From Chara braunii (Eukaryota; Streptophyta; Charophyceae; Charales; Characeae): DNA of 64,000 nucleotides. A model generated the notes under the pieces. That model saw only the letters and a program-made list of their open reading frames with translations. It was not told the origin of the DNA and made no database searches. Of the stretch, positions 32,626 through 42,579 are shown piece by piece (within the stretch, counting starts at the first letter, position 1; every line of letters starts with the position of its first letter). The translations under genes and the position numbers were made by a program. The stretch covers positions 835,037 through 899,036 of the forward strand of contig BFEA01000203.1 of the NCBI GenBank assembly GCA_003427395.1, in the 5' to 3' direction.

Positions 32626-33365
32626 GGGCAGGTCTCCATAAGTTTGGGGAGGCTCAATGCTATGTTTATTTTTTTTAGTTGCTTGGAGAACCAAACATGT
32701 TCCATAAGTTTGGGTGGTCTGGTTGCTCCGACTTGCGCGGACTGCCTATGGTTGACTTTTTAGTGACCAAGCACTGTCCCATAAGTTTGGGTGGTTTGGT
32801 TGCCTTGCTTATTTTGAGTTTTATCAGTTTGTTTTGGTTTTTGAACGAGGGGGTCTGAACATGTTCCATAAGTTTGGGTGGCTCAACCTCTTCCTGCTTT
32901 ACCATTAAGAAAATAAATCAGGCAAAGGACCAAACATGTTCCATAAGTTTGGGTGGTCTTGGTCCAATGTCACGCACATGCTGGAACCAGAAGGTTATAA
33001 AATGGCTATATTTTACTATTACTTTATTTACGAACAGGCTAGTCAGACATTCTTCCATAAGTTTGGGTGGCCTGATTATAACTTATCACAAACTGAAGAA
33101 AGTATTAATTAAGAATAAACTTGTGGTAAGAAGGGGCAGGCTGAACCTCGAGCTAAGATGATCGGTTCAGTCATATGCTACCTTAAAAGATTATGTGCAG
33201 ATAATTATATATAACTGGGATATTTAAATAGTTCAGGGCGACTAAGCTGGCTAACCTAGTTATGTGCCCAAGGAAGAGAAAAATTGTTGTGCCCTCTGTT
33301 TGTGTATACTCAATGGCCGAGCTAGACATTGTTCCATAAGTTTGGGTGGTCTAGCTTTACGCCTT
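32626..33365 (+). repeat. Hairpin array C, seven units
   Basis: Seven units share the centre TTCCATAAGTTTGGGTGG. Flanking arms pair with compensation: AACCA/TGGTT (32693-32728), ACCAA/TTGGT (32764-32800), GGACCAA/TTGGTCC (32928-32970), TCAG/CTGA (33045-33077) and AGCTAGAC/GTCTAGCT (33319-33355). One unit (32850) is poorly paired, and the first has an altered centre (CTCCATAAGTTTGGGGAGG). The order and spacing match arrays A and B on the opposite strand. Confidence 0.87.
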
Positions 33366-33639
33366 ATGTAAGCTGGGTATAAAGGGATAAAATTTGATAA
33401 ATCATGGAAAGACTACGAACTATTCTCTGACAAGATTAATTTTGGGATGATGAGAGTACTTACCTTTGTGATTTGGCGGCCTTGCATGTGGGTAAGTGAG
33501 ACTACTACTTAATCTGAAATTTAGTTTGATAGGTAGTTGCTTTAGAAGTTCGCCACATGCTAGAGCCATAGGAGTTAGTTTTCATTCCTGCATTTTCTGA
33601 ACTAAGTTTATTTTACTTAGGTTAATTTTCGCATTTTCT

Positions 33640-34660
33640 GGGATCATTTCTTATACTCGGCTTTGTATAAATCTTGGTAAGCTACTTTCTCTACGGGAAT
33701 CGCTGCCGAAATTTCAACAAAACCAAGGAGTTAGTCATATTTTGACTCTTCAAAGTTTAAGTTTGTCTAAATTTTATATATGGCTTAGTAAAAATATGAA
33801 AAGTCATTTGGAATATTTTTTAATTTCCTTTTATATCTATATATAATATAATTATATTTCTTTTATATATTTATTTTTATATATTTATTTTTATATACTT
33901 ATATTCATATAATAAAAAAAAATATTCTCTTAAAATTATAAATTATAATAATAAAATTTATAGATAGATATAAAATAGTCATAAAAAAATACAAACATCA
34001 AGGGAGTGTTGCCCAAATTTTTGCTAAATCAGAGAGTTAGACAAAATTGAATTTTGGGAAGTCGAAGTTAGTTCTAGATTTATACTTTGCTTTGTATAAA
34101 TCTTGATGAGCTACTTTCTCTACGGGAAGGGATGTTGAAATTTCTGCAAATCCAAGGAATCAGTCAAATTTTGGCTTTCAAAAGTTCAGTTTGTTTAAAT
34201 TTTATATATGAATTAGTAAAAATCTTGGAAGTCTCCTTTTCTAAAGGGAGTGCTGCCCAAATTTTTACTAATTCAAGGAGTTACACAAAATTGAACTTTG
34301 AGAAGTCAAAGTTATTTTAGGTTCTAAACTTAACTTTGTATGAATCTGGGAAGTCTCATTTTCCAAAGGGAGTGCTGCCAAAATTTTTACAGATCTAAGG
34401 AGTTAGTTCAATATTGTCTTAGTTGAACTCGAGTTTTGTTTTGAGTTCGCATCTGACTTAGTATAAATCTGGGAAGTCTCCGTTTCTAAAAAGAGTACTG
34501 CCTAAATTTTTACTAAGTCAGGGAGTTAGACAAAATTTGACTTTCCAAGAGTTAGAGATTATTTTAGTCTTTATATTCGAGCTAGTATAAATTTTGAAAA
34601 GACACTTTTCCTACGGGAAGCGCTGCCGAAATTTTCCTAATTTAAAGGAGATAGGTTATA
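33640..34660 (+). repeat. About nine 120-bp repeat units (copy C)
   Basis: Units centre on GGGAAGCGCTGCCGAAATTT or GGGAGTGCTGCCCAAATTTT, at about 33693, 33997, 34118, 34236, 34365, 34486 and 34610. Each is followed by AA.GGAGTTAG and preceded by TATAAATCTTGG. Two alternating subtypes, 'CTACGGGAA' and 'AAAGGGAGT', are mixed along the array. The AT-rich block at 33775-33960 interrupts it. Confidence 0.8.
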
Positions 34661-34919
34661 TGTTGATAGGTGGCGATTCTGGCGATCCACTTTGTATAGA
34701 GGAAATTTTGCCAAAAATCTACGTTTCCTTGGGCACTTGCTTAGAGGTAGGTTTAGGCTTAGTTAAGTAGAATGATTTTGAACAAGATCATGATATGGGG
34801 AATATTCTCCATGGACTTATAGATTTAGCTTGGGGATTGACCGGTCTTAAGTCACATATCCTCTTGATTGATTGATTCCGAATTCGGTAGATTCAGCTTG
34901 ATCCTACAAGGATCATCTT

Positions 34920-34938
34920 CTGTTATCACTGATAACAT
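34920..34938. other. TGTTATCACTGATAACA palindrome (copy C)
   Basis: A perfect 8+1+8 palindrome followed by GTCGGTTGTCGATTCGTCGG, the inverted context of the sites at 10501 and 17421. Confidence 0.85.
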
Positions 34939-35899
34939 GTCGGTTGTCGATTCGTCGGTCTATGACTCAACTCCAATCCATTCTCAATACCCAACCTAAA
35001 CGACTTTAGCCCTGGTGGTTTCTATTGTTTTGTTAAGGTTTTCACCCATACTTTTATTGAATGACCATTTAACGAAGGTGCCGAGTGTTTATTTTCGGAA
35101 GGTTGGACAAAGGTTGGGGCTTGCATGGTTAAAGCAAGGGGTATGAGTATAGAAAGTGGTTGAAGTTGACCCCGTGTAGTGCGTGGACCTTTGTTGATTC
35201 TTTGATGTGATTGCATGAATGTTTTGTGGTTCGGACTTTGGATTTGACTGCCTACAATCACACACATATATATGGCTGAGAGGAGTCTCACTGTGGTTGT
35301 GGGAAGTGATCGTGACATACTTATTCCCCACTACATATGTACGTATGTACCCATGTTTGAGTGTTCAAGTGACCTATAGTGCCCGCGCTTAAGGTTGAAT
35401 GAGGTTGAGATTGAGAAACGAAAAAGGGTTCCCTTTCTTTACTGTTTTACTTCTTAAAAGTTTCTTGTTAGACATCGGTCCTGGGCCTGGATTCGAGGTC
35501 CTTGTCCAAGACGTCCCAGGTCCTAGACTCCGCGTGGAAGGGATCACCCCCTGCGCAGAGCCTATTTGCCCTGCCCACCGGGCCACTTAGCCTAGGGGCC
35601 GAAGGTGTCGTGGGGACCGAACGACGATTCCTTCAGCCATCACGAGGGACCCTCACGATACTTCGAGTTTGATACTTGAGCGTCATAAGCGGTACTCGGA
35701 TCCACGAGGGACCGCCTGATTATGGGCATTACATAGTACGCCATCACTACGACTCCCTGCGTATTCATGCATTGCTAGTCGATATGAGAAGGTTTTGCGT
35801 CCCTGCGGTTTTGTACCAAGTTCGCACGTGTGGCTTATCTGATTTTCCGCATAAGAAAGTTATGGGATGGCTACTGAAGGGACTAGGATTGTGTGCGTT

Positions 35900-36391
35900 G
35901 TTGTGTTTGTGTCACTTCGAGTGCGTGTGTATTTTAATTTTTATGTTCTCAGTGTGGTGTATGCATGGTGTGTCGGATGCTTCCTAGTCGACCGACGACA
36001 AGTTGCGCTTGGGACTTCAGCCCCCAGAGCGTCGGTTCGCGTGCGGGTCCGATAGAGGCGTGAGACCGCGAGTACCCCCTATGCTACAGCGAACGAGAAA
36101 CGCCCTCGGCTGGTCCACCTCTGCGATTGCAGCTCATTAACTATCGTACTGTAGACTGGTAGCTCGGCGGGGATACGCCCATCGAAGGGAGGTGACAGCT
36201 CCCGCAAGGTGGAGGTAAGTTGTACCTCGCATTGGCCCTATCCTGTCGTAGGGGCTCGCAAGAGGTATGGTTGGCGCACTCGGCCGGAGCGGCTTGTGGA
36301 AGCTCCATGTGTATTGCGATGAGGATGAGACCAACTCCTGCGTGACGTGGTCGGGAGGGTCCCGCACGGTGCGGGACCGATGCGTACGACA
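35900..36391 (+). repeat. LTR core of copy C
   Basis: Inverted homologue of 8488-8990 and 16013-16440. The donor GGTGGAGGTAAGTTG is at 36208-36222. Confidence 0.85.
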
Positions 36392-36510
36392 ACGCGCGCC
36401 CGCATCTGCACACCAACAGTGCCAAGTTCAAGCGCGCCATTGGTTGTTGCAGCCCGTTCAGAAAAATGGACGGCCGCAGTCAACGGCGCCAGGGGAACCT
36501 AGAAAAAAAA

Positions 36511-36538
36511 NNNNNNNNNNNNNNNNNNNNNNNNNNNN
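36511..36538. other. Assembly gap (28 N)
   Basis: Run of N after an A8 tract. The flanking simple sequence suggests a sequencing dropout. Confidence 0.99.
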
Positions 36539-36690
36539 AACACTTACTTGAACGAACAAGCTGCCCATTAAACACGGGCGCCCACTCCTCCTGCTGTCGT
36601 GACAACCCTCAAGGAGAGACGACTAGAGGCCCAAACGGCGCAACAAAAAATGTTTGTTCGACCACCAGAAAACTTCCCTGTTCTCTCCCT

Positions 36691-36700
36691 CTGTCTCTCC

Positions 36701-36758
<58 letters not shown>
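36691..36758. repeat. (CT)n(CA)n microsatellite
   Basis: Compound dinucleotide repeat inside copy D. It creates long spurious frames on both strands. Confidence 0.95.
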
Positions 36759-36759
<1 letters not shown>

Positions 36760-37096
36760 GCGTGGCAGTGTATAGTTCCACGTTTAGAGGTAGATTCATC
36801 CGATTTGCTCGTCCTACCCTTAGGAGTACCAGCCCGTTCGTCAAAATGAACGGGCACCTTAGTGAATTCACGAACAGAAAAAAAGCAAAAAACAAAAACA
36901 AGAAATCTAAGAAAAATCATAAATCTAAGAAAGAAATCTACAAGAAGAAAATTTTTCAAAATATCTTTAAAAAAAAACTTAAAGAAGATCTAAAAGAAAA
37001 AAAAAAAAAAAAAAAACTTACTAAAACAAACGGTCGCCCAATTGAAACAGGCACGAATAGAGTTGGGCTGGGGACTCAGTGCCCCTTTCACTTCGA

Positions 37097-37128
<32 letters not shown>

Positions 37129-37232
37129 CTTCTCGTTTATCCCATTGGCCTTGCCAACGATCACATCACATCGCGGTACACCCACGATTTGTTGAAATAT
37201 AGACCCGAGTTTGATCCCAGCCGGGATCGGAG

Positions 37233-37283
37233 AAAAAATTGACCTTTTTTCGATTTATGCGTGTCATCCTTGCGCAAGGCCAT
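37233..37283 (-). ncRNA. U6 snRNA 3' domain with T-run
   Basis: The minus strand reads ATGGCCTTGCGCAAGGATG, then ACACGCATAAATCGA, then an A/G-rich end and a T6 run. Compared with 30017, CCCCTGCGCAAGG has become CCTTGCGCAAGG, which pairs better. The U6 5' half is absent here too. Confidence 0.8.
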
Positions 37284-37384
37284 GTTGATCTGCGCGCGGC
37301 TGATTCTGGCCACGTGATACTGTCGATCGCACTGCCAAGATTGGCTGCGCCCGAACTGCCCCATCCGGATGGCCGGCTCCAAAA

Positions 37385-37472
37385 GAAGCTAGCCCAGTTC
37401 GAGCACATTCTGGATTCGATCCCCATGTCTACAGCATGGCGGTCCAATGCGTTCACCTACCGGGCTAGCTTC
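37385..37472 (-). other. tRNA-like sequence with terminal stem
   Basis: The sense strand starts GAAGCTAGCCCGGTAGG (A box TAGCCCGGTAGG), has GGGATCGAATCC (B box) and ends GGGCTAGCTTC. It is the homologue of 30162 in copy D, with compensated terminal changes (GGAGC/GCTCC there, GAAGC/GCTTC here). Confidence 0.75.
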
Positions 37473-38239
37473 TATCACGGGAGCAGAAGCAACAACCCCT
37501 CTATTTGAAGGGCTACGTCCAGTAGGCCGACCCTCTAGCCTGTGGCACCTTAGGCCTTGCTTGCTCCAGCCCTTAGCTTGGCTGGAATTGCTTGTCTTGG
37601 CCGACCATTGAATTGGCCGCCTGTGCCAGGCTCGACAATGTCCAACCTAGCTAGGTGGACCACATGGCCTCTAAACCGTCGATGCGACTACGGGCCCCGG
37701 ACGGAGTCAAATCCCGCGGCCCAGAAAAAAAATAGGTTTTTCATTCCTTCCGTGTCGCGACCCCATACCCGACGTGTCCCTCTTTTTAGCCTACTTAAGC
37801 CCTGAATCGCGTGGCTGCTAAGCTGAGCGTCATTATTTTAGGTAGGATAGGTCTAGCTTTACCATTTCCATGTCCACGCCCCTCTGCGGCTCGCTACAAC
37901 TATCAACTACCATCAATAATTTCGAACGCCGCAGTTGTCCGGACTAAGTTTCTAAAAGTTTTAATCTCTCGGTCATAGGCTTGGTCTGAATAGACTTCTG
38001 GCAGACGTCAGTCTCATCAAGTCCTTCAATTCAAAAAAAAAAATTGGACAGTGTCCGACGTTGAAAATCCCCGGCAAATACTCGTGTCAGGGTATTTGCC
38101 CCGACAACATTCTCAGACCCCATCGAACGACGTCCCCGTCGTTCACCATCAGAATAAAAGGTCAGGATTCTTATGAACTTCTCATGTGAAAACAACGATT
38201 ACAATACACAATAATCCAAAACAATTATCCGAAACAAAA

Positions 38240-38700
38240 TCGAAACTTTCACCAACAACCTGGATTCAACCTCTAGAAGCCTAAATATAACACAATAAAA
38301 CTGGTTTCAGCCTCGAAAAGCCTAAATATAAATACAACAAAACTGGATTCAGCCTCCAGACGCCTAAATATAACACAACAAAATTGGATTCAGCCTCCAG
38401 ACGCCTAAATATAACACAACAAAACTAGATTCAGCCTCCAGAAGCCTAAAACTTAAAAGTTTTCTACTCATCAGTTGGAATAGTACCAGATTCCGCCCTT
38501 GGCAAGCCTAAGAATGAAAACTTGGACCCATATTCCGCCTCTGGAAGCCTAAAATACAACGGATCTTTTTCAGAATGGTCCCAGTATCATCCCACTGCAG
38601 ACCAACAATTTTGTCTCTCTGAATGGTTACCAAATTCCACCCTTGGCATGCCTAAAATCGACAACCTTCAGGTTGATATCACAATAAATCAACATGTCGG
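38240..38700 (-). repeat. Degenerate repeat array, about 10 units
   Basis: Units of about 40-60 bp share GATTCAGCCTCCAGAAGCCTAA, later diverging to ATTCCGCCTCTGGAAGCCTA and ATTCCACCCTTGGCATGCCT. The first five are nearly regular at about 45-50 bp, and the later ones are further apart. It lies inside the short interior between the terminus at 38106 and the primer site at 39595. Confidence 0.75.
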
Positions 38701-38702
38701 AA

Positions 38703-38863
38703 GTTGTTCAGACATAGTTTGAACAAACCATCCAGAGAGGAACCATTCATTCAAAAGTCTTCGCCCAAGTTTTGAGCCTATTNGTTGTTCAGACATAGTT
38801 TGAACAAACCATCCAGAGAGGAACCATTCATTCAAAAGTCTTCGCCCAAGTTTTGAGCCTATT
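38703..38863. repeat. 80-bp identical duplication around an N
   Basis: 38703-38782 and 38784-38863 are identical and separated by one N. This pattern is typical of a false duplication at an unresolved contig join. Confidence 0.85.
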
Positions 38864-39594
38864 CCACTTCCGAGAGCAAAAACAATTCACATAGCTATCA
38901 TGTCCGATGTTTCTGAACTCTTTGATATATGCGTCGATGGGTGGTGTAATCCTTTTCACAGGATAGCATCTTGACATCAAGCCTCGCTTAAGATTCGAGT
39001 CTCACCACATACCCTCCGATTCCAACGTTTTTTATCTCATTAGTCCTGTGCATCTAGAGTAGAATTGCCCCACCTCACATAACCGAGGCTAGCTAGATCT
39101 CGGTCATAGAGGTACGGTGACCATGCTTGACATGAGGTTAGGTAGCCACTCCTCCCCTCATGGCAAACGATAGTGGCCTACCCTACAAGCAACATTCTAA
39201 CAAGACCTCAACACCTTCCTCCCTTTCATTGATAGTATAGTTTTCCTTCCCTTCAACCGCATAGGATTCAGAAGACAACATCTCACTATGGACCAGGAGC
39301 ACAGCTCCGGCGTGAGCCTCACTACCACCTACAGAACTCACAATTACATCAGAAATTTATCGCGACATAATAACAAATTACAAGAACTTCAATTACCAAC
39401 AACGAAATAATTCACAACCAAATATCACGACAATATATATCCAGCTGAAATATTCAGTATAAGTCCTCAAAATAAAATTCACACTTTAGGACATAAAATC
39501 TCATTAGAAATCAATCAATGATGATAAACAACAATCCATCAGAAAAATAAAATATCTGTGTCGTTCCACTAGAGACAACGGTAGATAGTCGCTG
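38864..39594. other. Non-coding interior, nothing recognised
   Basis: AT-rich sequence between the repeat array and a tRNA-Asp-type primer site. No gag-like or other coding frame is seen. Confidence 0.5.
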
Positions 39595-39612
39595 TCCCTG
39601 GCAGCGGCGCCA
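39595..39612 (-). other. Primer-binding site, variant
   Basis: The minus strand reads TGGCGCCGCTGCCAGGGA, with two changes from the site at 8468. It is followed two bases on by the LTR end TGTCGAGCGC at 39615. Confidence 0.85.
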
Positions 39613-39614
39613 CC

Positions 39615-39855
39615 TGTCGAGCGCATCGGCCCCCGGCTTTTCGCAAAGGCGAAAGCCCTCCCCGCCATGTCACGCAGGAGTAAACAAAACAAAATAGAAA
39701 CAACTCGGGGACGATACGACCACGCCCGTTTTGGCGGTTTGCGAGGTTATTTTGCGTCGTTCCCGAGTTGTCTCTATTTTGTTTTGTTTACTCCTGCGTG
39801 ACATGGCCGGGAGGGCTCTCGCCTTTACGAAAAGGTGGGGGCCAATGCGCTCTAG
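39615..39855. repeat. Head-to-head LTR fragments forming a palindrome
   Basis: An LTR start in minus sense (39615 to about 39710) is followed by a reverse-oriented copy of the same LTR piece (about 39757-39855, ending near CCAATGCGCTCTAGG). The arms share ATGTCACGCAGGAGTAAAC and AAAACAAAATAGA with few mismatches, around a 50-nt centre containing GCCCGTTTTGGCGG. The arms are about 95 bp long. Confidence 0.85.
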
Positions 39856-40194
39856 GGGAATATTAACGTTTCTTGCTCTTGATCGTAGGTTCAGATCAAG
39901 GGTTTGGCTCGACTCCGTTTTTTTTGGAGTGTGGGCTAGGCAGCTGCCCACAGTCCTCAACTGGGTATAAAAGCCAACACTCCACCCAGCAGCCTCACAC
40001 TTGTGGCAGTGCTGCTGGGACATTCTCTTGTGTGAACGTTGGTTGACTGCTGCATGCTGCTGTAGAGGGGAGGTGCTGCTGGTGGAGAGTTGGAGGTCTG
40101 CAGGATGAGGGGAGACGCTGCTGGAGGAGGACACGCTAGGGCAACCATAGCCAAGAGTTGGAGGCTCTTTGCCCACCCTTGTGCTGGTGCTGTG

Positions 40195-40745
40195 GCGGTG
40201 AGACTGCGCCAAGGGCCAGCGGCGCGACAAGGAATACCTCATTTTTTCGAGAAGATTATGCCGCGGGGGATTCGACACAATGGCAGCATGGTGGGGTAAT
40301 GCTGCCAGATTGCCACCGCGGCATCAAGACCCTAAGGGAAAGTGCAACCGGACTGTTGCCGCAACGTCAAGACCTTCCTAACGGAAGGTGCTGCCGGATT
40401 TGCAGCGCGACGCCAATGTTTTCTTAATATGAGTGTGGGGAGGCGTTGCTCGATTAGTGGCACAACAACAGCGGTGTATCCGGTGAGGCCATACTGTCGG
40501 AATTGGCGACGACGTCAACGCTTTTTGTGTGGTGGAGTGGGAAGGTGTTGTATGTTCAGCACCACGGCAACGATGAAACTTTTAAAGGGACCATGCTGCA
40601 GAAATTTTCAGCGTGCCGTCAGTGTTTTCAAGGGAGGTGCCGCCGAAATTGTGCGGCGGTATTGATGTTTTTTCAAGCATCGGTGTTGCCCAAATTGCGC
40701 GGCGGAATGTTTTTTTTTACGTCAATGCTTTTGGACGGCGGCGAT
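40195..40745 (+). repeat. GC-rich hairpin array, about nine units
   Basis: Units of about 60 nt carry a loop close to CGGAATT between arms that pair and vary together: GCAAC/GTTGC (40349), GCTGC/GCAGC (40390), GTCG/CGAC (40496), GCTG/CAGC (40596) and CCGCC/GGCGG (40641). Most end with an ATG or ACG followed by a T run. The words GCTGCC.GAAATT also occur in the 33.6-34.7 kb array, so the two may share ancestry. Confidence 0.78.
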
Positions 40746-40899
40746 AGCATTTGGCGTGCATTATTGGTGTGTGGACCGGCAGCACAACATTCAGTGAGTG
40801 CACCCGGGGAGTAGTTGTTGGAGCTTGCCGTACATGCGGCGGAGTAGTTATTGGGGCTCACGACATATGTGATTTTCAGCCAAGGCCACCTTTATCTTT

Positions 40900-42579
40900 T
40901 TTGCGGCGCGCAGTGTGAGCGGTTTTGAGTTCTGGACCATCTAGTATTGCGGGCGACGGTATGGGACCGCCTGGACCATTCCGGGACCAGTTGGGACCAA
41001 CGTCAAGGCTCGTGGTTCTTGGAATGTGACCGCTTGTTGTTTCCACATGAGGGCACGGTGCTGGAAGACACTGTTGGACCAGCAGTTCGGAATTTGGGAC
41101 AGTCCTTGGTGATCGTGGTACAGTTGGGATTGAATAGTGATCAGTGTGGGATGTTGGAACCATGTGAAACTCGTGTGTGAGAACACCCTCCGCGAGGGTT
41201 ATCTCATCGAGTTCTTTCAGTGGATCTTGCTCTTGCTCATTCGAACTTGGGGGAGGACGCGGACCGTGGCTCAGGGGAAAGGCCACAACTTGTGGAGTTG
41301 TGGGCTGTATATTTAGGACTTCAAAAGCGGTTATCCTTTATTTGATTGGCATATTACTCGACTTTCTTGAGTGAGCCGATTCAAACATCGCTCAAGGGCA
41401 ATTGATTGACTCTGATTTCCTTGCACACCTGTGTGATTCCATACTTTGCTTGACCCTATTTCTTTTGAATGTTCAAATGGAAAGGTAGAGGAAAGTTGTG
41501 CGAGTCATGCATGTGAATGAAAATGTCTGACTTGAGTATGGGATTGTACTGTTTTCTTTTGAACTTGTTTTCTTTGCGTGATGTGCAGGTAGGTAGAAGA
41601 ATGCTTGCAAAAAAGGTTGATTGTGTCTACATGGGATGATGAAAAAGATTGTTTTCTTTCTACCTACCACATATCTGCTTGTCAAAGGACTTGTTGTTTT
41701 AGAAAATATTAATTCAGTGAGTGGCATAAAAATAATTTGTTTCAACTAAAGCAGATAAGGTCAAACAAACCCAGCCTTTTCCCGAGGATTGACCCATTCT
41801 ATCTCGAATGACTTTATCTACCTGTACCTGTCCAAATGATTCTCATTCTCTATCTCCTTCGATTTCTTTTTGTCTAAGTTACCCTGAACTTAGGAGAAGT
41901 GAGAATAACTAAAAGTTAATCGCAGTGGACACATTTTCTTTCTCAAGGAAACATTTGGGACGGAGGTTCGTTGCTTTAGGAGTCGGCCATGTTATCGACC
42001 CAGAGTGGATCATTTTACGGGGGGGGTACTCTGCCGATTCGGTGGAGACGACCCGACTTCTGAGATCCGAGCTTTGTGCTCGGGCGAGGAGGAGGAGTAC
42101 CCCAGACCACTTCCTAGAGGGAGAGGCATGCAACACTTCAAGCAATGCACCTAATCAAGAATCATCCGCAAAGCAGCCTACCATTTAAGATGATTAGGAA
42201 TGTGTGAAGACAGGTGTGCGTGCCTAATCTTAGGTCGGTGGAAGGGTGAAATGAATGACTTTGGCAGCGCGTTTCATCAAGTCAAAATTGAGGCAGTCCA
42301 ACTACCTTGTCGGCTGCATCGAGGTTATTGTCGGAGCCAACTTCTCGTTGGCCGCTGTATGATATTTTTTATGGAGTTCGACCCGAGATGGTCGGGTTTT
42401 ATTTTGATCTTGTATTATTGGATGTATCGTATGATGATTCGAGTTCTTTCAGTTATCATTTCAGGTTGGATATACATTCCTTTTTACTACGGTCGATTCT
42501 TTTTTATATGTTTGTTATAACTTATTTTTGAGTTGTATGTCTAAAGGATTAGGATTAATATTTGGGTTTTGGTTGAGAC
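40900..42579. other. Non-coding, nothing recognised
   Basis: Mixed-composition sequence following the GC-rich hairpin array. Some spaced GGGACC and TGGGACC words occur at 40960-41150, but I cannot define a unit. No credible coding frame is present. Confidence 0.4.

Larger units (their letters stand above)
30847..36391 (+). mobile_element. Copy C: long LTR-like structured element
   Basis: Inverted relative to copies A and B. It ends with the reverse complement of the LTR start (GATGCGTACGACA) at 36391. In plus order it carries the TCGATTC hairpin, a GCTG/TTGC-rich region (31480-31990), the conserved GC-rich block, the hairpin array, the TTTCGGCAACG-type repeat array, the palindrome, the TACAATC-type module and the LTR core with a GGAGGTAAGT donor. 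The U6 and tRNA-like parts expected at its left end are missing, because copy C abuts the terminus of copy X at 30846. An AT-rich block of about 180 nt lies at 33775-33960. No coding frame is credible. Confidence 0.75.
36392..38106 (-). mobile_element. Copy D: fragment like copy X
   Basis: Collinear with the 29.5-30.85 kb part of copy X. It has diverged hairpins (such as CCCGTTC/GAACGGG at 36831 and GGGGACT/AGTGCCCC at 37068), the TTGATCCC hairpin, the U6 3' domain, a tRNA-like sequence, and the LTR terminus CGACA at 38106 after the hairpin AATACTCGTGTCAGGGTATT. It is joined at its left to the end of copy C and contains a 28-base N gap (36511-36538). On the sense strand GTAAGT donors lie at about 36543 and 37018. 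Confidence 0.7.

Noticed and set aside
38446-38480. Second hammerhead-like CTGATGAGTAGAAAAC on the minus strand
   Set aside because: There is no stem II between CTGATGA and GAAA, and no proper stem I.
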